Source of the DNA: Halichoerus grypus
Taxonomy: Eukaryota; Chordata; Mammalia; Carnivora; Phocidae
Length of the DNA stretch: 64,000 bases
Assembly (NCBI RefSeq): GCF_964656455.1
Contig: NC_135718.1
Location: 125,093,093 to 125,157,092, forward strand
Direction: 5' to 3'
In this document: positions 53,801 through 64,000 of the stretch, piece after piece
How positions within the stretch are numbered: the first letter of the stretch is position 1
How the letters are laid out: each line of letters starts with the position of its first letter
Position numbers and translations under genes: made by a program
The notes under the pieces: generated by a model
The model's input: the letters and a program-made list of their open reading frames with translations, nothing else
Told to the model about the DNA's origin: nothing
Database searches by the model: none

Positions 53801-53989
53801 TATATATATATTCCTATCCTGAGCATACTCACTTTTTCTCTCCTTTCTCAGAGGAGGTTTCCCTACACTTTATCAGGCCAAATTCTTTATCCATGAGTCT
53901 TTCTGTTTTTTAGAATAAGCATTGTTTTATAAAACTGATATATTCTTACATAAAAACTAGCAATCAGAAAAGCACCAATAAAAAGTAAA

Positions 53990-54118
53990 AAAAAAAAATT
54001 TTCCAAATCCAGTTGAAAACTAGTCAAGAAAGACTAGAGAGTTCACAAAACAAGAACTACAAAAATCCCTAAACATAGGAAGAGATGCTCAAACTCACTC
54101 AGAAGAAAGATGCAAATT
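53990..54118 (+). mobile_element. Old L1 ORF2 end, left part (interrupted)
   Basis: aactacaaaaatccctaaac, ggaagagatgctcaaactca and aagaaagatgcaaatt, continuing after the young L1 insert at actacattgagatagc. Confidence 0.7.
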
Positions 54119-54120
54119 AT

Positions 54121-54255
54121 GGTGATGGGTATTAAAGAGGGCACGTTCTGCATGGAGCACTGGGTGTTATACACAAACAATGAATCATGGAACACTACAT
54201 CAAAAACTAATGATGTAATGTATGGTGATTAACATAACATAATAAAAAAATGTAT
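54121..54255 (+). mobile_element. Carnivoran L1 3' end nested in an old L1
   Basis: ggtgatgggtattaaagagg, gcactgggtgttatacacaa, ggtgattaacataacataat and A-run. 5'-truncated, about 130 bases. Confidence 0.85.
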
Positions 54256-54289
54256 ATCTGTTGAATAGGTAAAGAAAATATTGTCAATT

Positions 54290-54660
54290 AAAAAAAAAAC
54301 TACATTGAGATAGCCAGTTCATAATGATATATATACAAAAGCTTGTCCATACTACGCTGTTGTCAGGGCTGTGGGGAAATAAGGACTCTCATGATTTTAT
54401 CAGTACGAAGAAATAACCCTGCAGTAGGCAATGTGACCATAGCTATCCAAATTTACAGATGAATTTCCACTTTTACCTAGAAACCCCACATCTCGTAATT
54501 AACCATCCAGAAATATCTATAAAGTTACAAAATGTTACATGTACAAATTATTATCTTTCTTGTAAATTGGAAATTATTGGAAACAACCCAAGCGTCCATC
54601 TATAGATAGCTGGATAAATAAACTAAAGTACTACCATTCAGTGAGATATATATTTACCTA
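54290..54660 (+). mobile_element. Old L1 3' UTR, right part
   Basis: actacattgagatagccagt, ttgtcagggctgtggggaaa, ggaaacaacccaagcgtcca, agtactaccattcagtgag. Confidence 0.7.
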
Positions 54661-55086
54661 TAGGGGCTGGTGAGGAATGGTGACATGAATAGGAGCTTGT
54701 ATATCTTAGCATACTGTTTGAATTTTAAACTGAATCTATTACCTATTTGAAAAACAACACGTTTTAATTTAAAAATTCCCAAACATACTCTTGGATATAA
54801 ATATCATCACAATTTGGTGAATATTGTTGTAGTCATTTCTCCATATATAGAAGTTAGGAAAGAAGGAAGAAAGGAGGCAAAGAGGGAGGGAAGAAGGTCA
54901 AAATAAATAAGAATTTTTTTAGATTAGGAAAAATGTAGAAAAATTTAGGATAACAAAAATTTGACAACATAGATTTTCTTTTTATTTTTATAAAAAGGAT
55001 TATGTTTAATTCAATTGAATTTATTGAAAGAGGGATTTGAATGAGTTGAAATAAATTTTGACCCATACTTAAATTTTCTTTTTTAG

Positions 55087-55279
55087 GGATGCCTGGGTTG
55101 CTCAGTCGGTTAAACGTCTGCCTTGGGCGCAGTTCACGATCCCAGGGTCCCGGGATGGAGCCCCGCATCGGGCTCCTTGCTCAGCAGAGTCTGCTTCTCC
55201 CTCTGCCTGTCCCTCCCCCTGCTTGTGCTCTTTTTCCGTCTCTCTGACAAATAAAAAAAACAAAACCTTTTTAAAAAAA
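55087..55279 (+). mobile_element. Carnivore SINE, sense
   Basis: gggatgcctgggttgctcag, ggatggagccccgcatcggg, ctccctctgcctgtccctcc, tail acaaataaaaaaaacaaaac. Flanks aaattttcttttttag and aaatttctttctta are roughly duplicated. Confidence 0.9.
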
Positions 55280-55289
55280 TTTCTTTCTT

Positions 55290-56600
55290 ACAACATATAT
55301 TAAATTTAAATGACTTTACATTGAACTTAAGGCAAAGTTTATAAAAATTTCAAACTGTTTTAACTTCACTTGCTATTATTTATCTCTCTGCTATTAGAAA
55401 TAAAGAATCCTCATGTCCACATTTCCTCCAACATTGTCTCTCTCCACCGCTTGATACTTTTTCTATTTGTACTGCTAATTTCACAATACAAGTTGGCTGG
55501 TACTGAATACGACCTCTATTTAAACTGAGCCAGAGTCTAGAGTCCTTGCTAGGGCTTCTAAATTTCTGAATTTCTTCTTTGTATTCATCTCTAATTAGCT
55601 TGATTTCATTGTAAAATGAGTCTTTATCAGATATTCTTTATGATGCTATTTCCCTCTGATCTGGTACAGTTGTCTTTATACTGGAAGGACAGCAGGCAGG
55701 AGGTATAAAACTTAGGAGTCACATTTTTGATTCCAAAGAATTTTATAGAATGTGTTTCACTGAGTTCTGTCTTTGACGCAGTGGAATGTTGGCACTGACC
55801 CAAATGTTTCTTCTTTTAGGCATTAACTTGTGTTTTCTTCCTGGATAATTTCATGATTCTTTCTTGATCTTTGAAATTCAGAAACTCATTCTGCCCAATC
55901 TTGGTCTTGATCTACTGTATGAAGTCTTCTTGGGACACAGTGATTACTTTCAATCTCTATGTGCAGATTTTAATGTTTTCATATTTTTTTCATTTAATGT
56001 ATCTTTGAATTTCTTTTCCATATTGTTGGTTTCCTTCAGGGAATCTTGTTCAACTTTCTACATCCATCGGATTCTTCCGGATTCTTAAAGGCACATCTCT
56101 TGTTCTCCAGCATTGACTTTTGCTTCTGAGAATAAGTTCCTGATGCCACTTCACTCCTGATTCCTGGTTTCTGACCTTTTTTTGTTTTTGTTTTTAACCC
56201 TAAAATCTTAGGGATCTATTCTTTGCTATCAATTACATTTTCACAAGGTGACAGGATGTGGGCAGGTTTTGTTTGTTTATGTTTGATTTCATTGTTTTAC
56301 TCTCTTGGCAGACTCATTTATATGAAAATGAATATTGTTCAGTTTGGATAAATTTCCCTAAATTATTTCCTTCCCTGCCTCCTTCCCATTCTCTAACTCT
56401 CAGTCTTTCTCTCTTCTCCCCTCACTCCATCTTGTCATTTTTTGTTTTGTGTATGTGTTGGGGGTAATTTCTTTTTAAATTGAACCTCTAAATCCCCTAA
56501 CTTTCTTACATTTACTTTGCTATTTTTCTAATCTTGGTGTCTTTTTAATATCTCTCTGAGGTTCTTTAACTTTATTTTTCTAGCTTATATTGACTTATTC
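55290..56600. other. Intergenic, perhaps a decayed antisense LINE
   Basis: tttgaatttcttttccatat and similar pyrimidine-rich text recall antisense L1 5' sequence, but I cannot place it with confidence. Confidence 0.3.
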
Positions 56601-56638
56601 CCTCTAAAATATAATTTTATCTATAAGAATTCTTATTT

Positions 56639-56825
56639 TTTTAAAGATTTTATTTATTTATTTCAGAGAGACAGAGACAGAGCATGAGCAGGGGGGAGGA
56701 GGCAGAGGGAGAAGCAGACTCCCCGCTGAACAGGGAGCCTGACACAGGGGCTCCATCCCAGGACCCTGAGATCATGACCTGAGCTGAAGGCAGATGCTTA
56801 ACCAACTGAGCCACCCAGGAGTCCC
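56639..56825 (-). mobile_element. Carnivore SINE, antisense
   Basis: ttttaaagattttatttatt at left, ctccccgctgaacagggagc, tgacctgagctgaaggcaga, head ccaggagtccc. The flanks aagaattcttattt and aggaattcttattt form a near-perfect duplication. A (TTTA)n follows at 56837-56858. Confidence 0.92.
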
Positions 56826-56859
56826 AGGAATTCTTATTTATTTATTTATTTATTTATCC

Positions 56860-59229
56860 TCAAAATCTTCACTTTTAATGCTGATTAAACATTAAGTATC
56901 ATGTTGATACTTTACGATGGGAATAGTTCTCTGGGCATATTAATTACAATTTATCCTATCCCAGATATTGTCTTTGTTTTCATCTACGTTACCTTTGCTC
57001 CACTCCAGACTTTTCTCCCTTTCCTGATGCGATAACTTGAGTTCTCTCCACTGATGGCTAAATATTTATGTTCAGACACATTCTGAATATCACTAAACTT
57101 GTAAATATCTCCTTACTACCTAGCCAGTTTATTGCTCCCTTCATCTGATTCTTACACCACAGTGATTATAACTCTACCAGAGTACAGATCATGTTCCACT
57201 GTAACATTTTTACAAGTATCTCTCCCTCCAGAAACATAGCTCCTCAAAATCAGGAACTATATCTGCACCCATCTGCGTATCCCTTCTGTAGCAACTTGCA
57301 ATAGCAAGAATATTGGAATGGTGGGTAGGCATGTTTTAAATGCTGTAAGTTACCTTCCATTTCAGTCATGGCGTTACTTTTTTTTAAAGTATAAATTAAT
57401 ATCAACCTCAAGTGAAATATTTACTGTAGATGATCCTCAATTAGATTACCATATTTTTTCAATCGAGTACCCCACACTGAAGTTCTATGTTTTAGAACAA
57501 AAGTTGTGTTGTTCTCCCCAGCTCCTAGAGTTCTTAGCTGCTTTCGTTCTCCCCCACCGCTGATCATTTCCAACACCTCCGCCAGCCCCTGAGCCTTCTC
57601 CTCATCATGGTTTATCTCAACAGAGCTCAAGCCTCAGTGAGCTTGTCACTTGTATTTCAAGTTCCTGTCACATGGTGGGCTCTAGGGACTTTTTAATGAA
57701 AGGGTTATTAAGTGGAAGGAAGCAAATTTGTGGGGGACTCTGTGGTCTGCCACAAACCCCATCCAGAAAGAAGAGCTTAACTGCTCAGGAGACACTGTGG
57801 CGTGCAGCCTCCTCCACCCATCTTCCCGCCATGAGAGAGGAAGGGGAGGGATCAGTGAGGAACTCAGAGAGGAACTTAAAGAAGGGACTTAATAATGGTA
57901 AATACACTTAGAATTGCCCTTCTAAGCCTCTTTCTGTTAGGAGTTTTTGTCCTGGAGGGAAGCTTCTGGTTTTGGGTCCTTTCTGCCCCATGTTCTTACC
58001 TCACAAATAATTTCACATTCTACTTACGAAGTTTTAAGATAAGAAATGGGGATTGCTTGGAAACAAGTACTAAAATACAATGCCTCAGATATCCCAATGG
58101 TGTTTTTTCCCCCACACTGGACATGTGCAAAATTAAATATGTGATTAACTTCCAAATAATGTAATGTTGTATGAATTTTACAGGATCTCAGTGAAGTGAT
58201 TTTTTACTGACCAGGCATTTAAAACATTGGTGATTCTTTCATAAGTATTTTTAATAAAAGAGGCACTTTGAAGTTGAAATATCTCATTTTTATATAAATT
58301 AGCTATAAATGAATATAATTTATATACATTAGCTATAAATGAAATAAATGAATTTCACCAAGGGAAAGTATAATTTCTTTGTAGTATTAAAAAAAGAAGA
58401 AAAAAGGATTAAATAAAAAAAATTTATTTTTTTTTCATTGTATAAGACTCTTCAGCATTGGGCCAGCCCATGATACAATGCTAGATACATATTCCACTCC
58501 AATTTCAGTAAAAATAGTCATTTTTCAATTATTAAAATAGTCATCATATTTCACTAGTAATTCTTAACACGAATTCATTAATTTTGAAATAAACTGGTAT
58601 TTAACCCTTTAAAAATCATACCATCTTTAAAGAAAATGTAAAGGTCACCAAAGAGGTAGGGCTGTGGATTCATGATAAATGCAACGGGGAAATTCTGGGC
58701 TTTATTGATACACTTGCTTAATAAAAATTTTCTTCACACACTATGAAAAACATCTTAGAAGAAGATTCAAAATTCCTAGGCTTACACAGTTCTGACCCCA
58801 ATAATTTGTAATCTAAAATGTCAGGGGAAATAAGATCTGAATGCTCCCTAGAAAGTAAATCTCTATGTTGGCAGCCTGATCCTTATCTCAACCATATTGG
58901 CTATTCTATCCCTTGCTTTATGAGAAATAGGAAACTTTTTTTTTTGAAGCTTATGAACTTCACACATAACATAAATGATCTTAGTGGTATTTGTATGCTA
59001 CAATGTGAAAACCAGACAAATAAATTACACAATTATTTTAAACTTTTCTATTAAGTTAAATGTAATGTTCATTTATTAGTGGAACAAAATATAAATATTC
59101 AGTGCTTAAATATGGACTTCCTAAAACTTTTTCCTTATATAAACAAATTATCATTAACTTATTTTTAAACTCCAACGTTTCCTTTCTTTGACTAAGACCA
59201 AATCATTAACTTTAAAATATTTTTAAAAA
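56860..59229. other. Intergenic, little recognised
   Basis: Possible L2 end near 57200-57330 (ctcctcaaaatcaggaacta, catctgcgtatcccttctgt). A 30-bp tandem duplication lies at 58291-58350. No gene is supported. Confidence 0.4.
58291..58350. repeat. 30-bp tandem duplication
   Basis: Two adjacent 30-base units share agctataaatga and flanking AT text, with several differences. Confidence 0.8.
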
Positions 59230-59242
59230 TTAATTCTGTGGA

Positions 59243-59438
59243 GGGGTTCCTGGATGGCTCAGTCATTAAGCATCTGCCTTCAGCTCAGGTATGATCCCAG
59301 GGTCCTGGGATCGAGCCCCACAACGGGCTCCCTGCTCGGCGGGAGGCCTGCTTCTCTCTCTCCCACTTACCCTGCTTGTGTTCTCTCTCTGGCTCTCTCT
59401 CTGTGTCAAATAAATAAATAAAATCTTTAAAAAAAAAA
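59243..59438 (+). mobile_element. Carnivore SINE, sense, with apparent 3' transduction
   Basis: Head ggggttcctggatggctcag, gggatcgagccccacaacgg, tail aataaataaataaaatcttt and A-run. Then 22 unique bases (59439-59460) and a second A-run precede the right copy of the duplication ttaattctgtgga (59230-59242 and 59471-59483). Confidence 0.9.
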
Positions 59439-59483
59439 GAGCTTTCATTGCTAATCTTATAAAAAAAAAGTTAATTCTGTGGA

Positions 59484-62400
59484 AATAACTAACTCTCTGA
59501 GCAAAAGAAAAAAGTCTGTGAAGACTGGACTTTTAGACAAAGACACTTTTTCATCCAAAATACATATTTCCTTTCTGAATGAATGCTGAATAAAAACAAA
59601 ATTGAGAAAAGGTATGTTTTATTTTACTGATCTATGCTCATATTTTAATATTAGGTAACAGAATAGTAAATTCTATGGGAACAAGTTGCATTTTTTCTGG
59701 TATAATTTTCTTGAGCTGAAGTGTTTTTACATAGATGGATTTGAATGCTTTCCAATACCTTATTGTAGAATGTAGAATGACCACCAGGTTGTGCTAAAAC
59801 CTTTGCAATGGTTTTATTCAGATGGAGGCGGGAGGGGGTGCTTCTAAATGCTACAACTTATATGTGTGTTTGGTCAGTAAACTATATGGTACATTCATAC
59901 ATGTTTGCATTACCGGTTTCCATGTGCGTGCTGGCATTTTATAACATCAAGCTCACTCCCACTTACTTAAAAATGGCACTATTAGGATAAACCTATCATA
60001 TTCTTTCTGTGAAAAATTATTTTTCTCTAGAACATATTCCATACAGTCATTCCAAAGTGGGCCAGGTATGAGATCTCCACTTACCCATTATAGAAATCCA
60101 CTCTTATCTCACTTCCACTGGGAAGTGTGTGCCTTTTAGGATCAGGGCTTCCATGTGTAGATCTCATATCTCTCTCTAATCTTTATAAGTATATCCTTCT
60201 ATCTATCCCATACATTACCTCCTTTCTATCAAAAAAACATAAAGGAGCTCCAGGTTGACTCATATTTTGCAATGCCCCAAATCAGAACAATCAGAACAAA
60301 GCCTGCGTATCTAACAAGGTTTAGAAATACACCCATTGAAGCCAATTGTACTGTATATTTTGGGATATTTGGAAGACTCGCTCAAGAACCGTTTCTGCCA
60401 AGACAATTAGACATTTATCAGATGATAGATTGAGTTCGTGTAAATTTAGGTACTTCAACATCCTCTTTAGATACCTTTTGAAACGAAAGAATTGAAGAGA
60501 ACTCAATAAAATGGGATGGTAATTTAGATATAGGTTTCAAAAAGATTTAAAAGTATAGTTTTTAGGAAAAATATGTGTGTATAAACCTGTGTGTTTTGTT
60601 ATAAAAATTTTGAAACTGTTATGATAACCCTTAGTACCAGTATTTCCTTACTAGAAATTCCTGCCTTCATGCTCGTTGTCGTCTTGTGTTTGTACATTCC
60701 TTTCCTTAGGCTCCAGACTTATCTCTGCTGGGCTGACCATCTTTAGAGGTCATGCCTCTAAAAACGTTGGCTTCAGGGTCTTCCCAGAACTGCTTGAGAC
60801 CTGGAGTGTGCAAACTCAAATATCTTCAAAGGTTAGAAACATTTTTTTCGGAAAAAAAAAAAAGGAATGAAAAAGATTTATAAAATATTAAGTGGTGGCA
60901 GCTTCAAAAACAGAAAAAAACGCATACCTTACCCATAAAAGCACTCAAATTCAATTATTTTAAAAACGCGGCTCTGGCCTGACAAAACACACCAGCAGCC
61001 TGAACATTTGCCATCTCTGCTCTGCATTTTACAAATGCTTCTTCCATTGTATGAAGCTGTGGCTGTCGGTCTGCTGGGGCTGCTCTTCTCTTCATCTGCC
61101 TCTGGACACTTGTACACGGTAGGTTCCACACCCTGAAGAAGAGCAGGAACAAGAGGAGGAAAAGAGAAAGAGGAGGAGAAGAGTGTTTCCCTCTCCATTC
61201 AAAGAAACCGTGACTTCTTTGGCTGTACTTTGGACTTGAAACATCACTTTAATCCGTGCTGGGCCCAGTTTCTCTCTACAACAGTTTTCAGGGCTTTCTA
61301 TTTAACTTTGATATTTGTTTGTACTTCTTCTAAGGCGTGGATATCTGCCTCTAAGGGTAATTATCTCAGGAGATCTCAAACCTTCCCCTAAGGCAAAGCT
61401 TCCCAAACAGGTGAGCTGGACACCTTCATATACCTTGACATTGATCTTCATCATCCTCATAGTGTTCTGAAGCCACAAGAATCTTGAGGCCGGTCATCTG
61501 CAGGGTTAAGAATCCTCGTGCAAAAACTCTGACTTCTTTGATTTGCTGTTTACCCCAGTGTGCCTTTTAACTACTTTCATTTACTCTGCTCATGAGGTGG
61601 CCAGGTTTGGGAAGTGGTATCTTATGAGAGACTGTGGTCAGTTATCACTTGGGTCAAGGGACTGTGGTCTGCAGAGCATCTTACGATCAATCCATCTGTC
61701 CTTAGAAACTATATTGATTTTGGACTCAATATTGCATATATGTGGCCTCTGATTTATAGATCCCAATGATGCAGGCTTTGTGTTTTGAGAGCCTGTGGCC
61801 TCTCCTCTCTGCGCTGAGGACTATTCATGCCTACTGCCCTCAGGACAGGGGAGGAAAAAGACTCTCACCCTGAGGTGTGGAGGAGTGTGCCCTGGGGAAA
61901 GAGACCATTTTCTTTAAGGTGTTTTTCCTTCCTTCTTTCCCAAACATTCTCCCCTTTTCCACAGCTTTGTGCCAAAAGGCAAAATGACGTTGCTTTTTAA
62001 ACAAATGTGTTTTCCCTTTTTCAGGCTGCTGCTGTCTCAGGAGAGGGATATTCTTTCTATCAGTTGTAAGTACTGTTAAGTTTTCCTTAATGCACTATTC
62101 ATGACTGGGGCTTTGAACCAACTGATTTCGCAGCTTGGATTTTAGACCTTCCACTGCTTCTGTCTTTATAACTTTCCCACTCTTTATTTTAGGGTTTTAT
62201 TTGCCCTTCTGGCCTCTTGCCTGCTCTCCACTCAAGTAGCTGTCCACTGCTTTACTCTTTACTTCTACTCTTTAGATATCCAGGTATCTACTTCTTTTGT
62301 GCTTGATTCTTGAAAATTTTAACTCTTGCCTTGTTTTCTTGGAGCATCTCCTTTTAGTCTCTCAGACTCTTCCATACTGAACGATCTCTGACTACTTTCT

Positions 62401-63690
62401 GGTTTTCCAGAAAGTCTAAGCATCTATCTTGAACTCTACCCAGGTTCCTCTAAAAATGATTCCTGGATCATTTAGATAAATGAGCGTAGAGGAAATCTGC
62501 TCTCTCTCCCATGTGAATTTTCTTCTGAGAAAATAAATTTTGCTTAAAGGTAAAATGTCAAATCCTGTTTTCTTTCATTTCCTTTCCAGCTCTCCCTCAG
62601 TTTTAGGAATCAGGACTCGCCTGGCTTCTGCTCACCCTCCCTTCCTAATGGGGGGCTCTGGAGGGTAGAGGAGCTTTGCCTCCAGCTTCCATTGCTTAGT
62701 GAGAGTCATTTATATTAATGTACCTTGGCATAGGGAAATTAGTCAGGTAGCATGAAATTCATTAAGTCATGTAAAACATAAGGGAATTTGACTTTATTGT
62801 ACATATATATTTTAAAAGAGGGTAACTGTTCAGATTGCTTCAGAAAGCTTTGTGTTGAAACAATAAACTTTTTAATGGAGGCAAAGCATCTTAAGTGTTT
62901 AATTATAATTTTTAACTGTATTGATTTTTTTCCTCTTATGTGTTCAAATCTTTCCTATCTGTATTACTGCTGTCTACAGCCGTTGATTCTTAGAGAAATT
63001 GCTTGACTTTACCTCTCACCTTTGGCCAAAAATATAAATAAATAGTTATTTAACTCTTTACATAGATTTTTCTTTTATCCTAAGGAGTGTATTGACTAAC
63101 TTTTTACCCAAAAGAAACTCATGAAGAGAATTGGAAAGAAAAAAAAAATAAGCCTATAGATTTTATCTGCTTTTAGAACCCAACTTGATGAATTAGATGA
63201 AACCAAGTTCTATGTATTAGTCTCACAAACTAAATATACGGCACACAGAATAGGTTTAGACATCTTCCCTCCACTAAGTTTATTTAAGGTTCTTTGGCAG
63301 GAACTTGTGCTGGAATGGGCAGCTTCTTGGATGCTTTCTACTTGCAATTTGACACCTAATGGTTTTCCTCTTGGCTGAGAAACTCCATAAACAGAAGTGA
63401 GGCGAGATCATGTGACCCCAGCACTCCAGGCAGCTTGGATCTGAGGAAAGGAGGGGCCGCAGCGGCAGTGGGACAGAGACCGCTCTTGGCTGCTGTGTTT
63501 AAGATGCATCAAACAACAAAAACATCCTCTCCAAGAAGGATAAGGTCGCGTCCTTAAGAATTCGGGCATTCTGTTTAACCTCTGAGAGCTGACTGAACGT
63601 GGCTACTTGGTCCTGGGTGAGGTGGCTGCTTCCAAGCAACGGGACACTCTTGAGGTGCAAAGCAGAACGTGGGGATAGATAAAGGCTGTG
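59484..63690. other. Intergenic, no gene recognised
   Basis: Higher G+C from 60930 to 62700. Several open frames (60929-61198 minus, 61543-61752 plus) have no known domain, no intron signals and no conservation evidence that I can see. Confidence 0.4.
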
Positions 63691-64000
63691 CAACTGCAAG
63701 CTCGAGCCTTATTCTACCAACCCAGTCATACGATTTGGAGAAAGTTATTTCACTGTTCTTAGCTTCAATTTTTTTCATCTCTAATTGGGACAATATTTAA
63801 AAATTACCATTTATTCAAGGCAACAGCTCAAGCACTATGTTAAGCACTTTAGGTTTTCCTCATTTAGTCCTAAATGGGAAAACAACCAAGTGGTAGAGTG
63901 TGGTGATGCTCTTATTCTTTGACCTCTCCAAACCCCATTTGTCTCAATGCAACCTGGAAATCACACGAGTTCTTACTTCCCAGCGTTGTTGGGAAAACTA
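63690..64000. mobile_element. MIR-like fossils
   Basis: gatttggagaaagttatttc, tagcttcaatttttttcatc (sense MIR-like), then caagcactatgttaagcact (antisense MIR-like), then gacctctccaaaccccattt. Weak; two or three overlapping pieces. Confidence 0.45.

Noticed and set aside
60929..61198. Minus-strand open frames that look somewhat protein-like (LHTMEEAFVKCRAEMANVQ)
   Set aside because: No recognised domain, no convincing splice sites or start context, and a low-complexity end. Could be an unknown exon or repeat, but cannot be supported.
45946..64000. Possible miR-181a-1/b-1 cluster, which lies downstream of PTPRC in human
   Set aside because: No matching mature microRNA sequence seen; in human the cluster lies roughly 100 kb away, outside this window.

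Overview
The window is mammalian nuclear DNA: AT-rich, with long introns and GT-AG splice sites, and dense in SINEs and LINEs. The SINEs are the tRNA-Lys-type carnivore family (heads resembling GGGCGCCTGGGTGGCTCAG, tails with CT-rich stretches, AATAAATAAA and A-runs). Their sequence is of the type common in arctoid caniforms (bears, seals, mustelids and relatives). It is neither the felid type nor the young Canis SINEC_Cf type. Short 5'-truncated L1 3' ends of a carnivoran family recur five times. The lineage call is inference from repeats remembered, not from a database search.

One protein-coding gene is present: the 3' two thirds of PTPRC (CD45, leukocyte common antigen, a receptor protein tyrosine phosphatase) on the + strand. 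Twenty-two coding exons lie between 5315 and 45945. Every reading-frame junction matches and no exon carries a stop or frameshift. They encode about 918 residues: two membrane-proximal fibronectin type III domains (5315-14308), the transmembrane segment (19195-19303), a juxtamembrane stretch (20020-22635), the active phosphatase domain D1 (up to 33744), a linker, the second phosphatase-like domain D2 with its acidic insert (37616 to about 45720) and the acidic C-terminal tail. A 3' UTR of about 0.8 kb follows, with AATAAA at 46719. The N-terminal exons, including the alternatively spliced RA/RB/RC exons, lie upstream of the window.

Layout: 1-5314 is a PTPRC intron filled largely by three old L1 fragments in alternating orientation. 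5315-45945 holds the exons, with SINEs, L1 pieces, MIR and L2 fossils, one ERV-type LTR and one MaLR-type LTR in the introns. 45946-46740 is the 3' UTR. 46741-64000 is intergenic, with SINEs, L1 fragments and some weak or unassigned sequence. I found no second gene, RNA gene, CRISPR array or bacterial-type feature there.

No new biological system is evident. The points most worth checking are a 12-base A run inside an FN3 coding exon, a 59-bp direct repeat on both sides of the D2 acidic-insert exon, a tandem splice acceptor, a GTTT microsatellite serving as the acceptor tract of the D1 signature exon, a SINE that appears to carry a 3' transduction, and an unexplained CpG-rich patch in the intron before the transmembrane exon. 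Comparisons with human CD45 are from memory.
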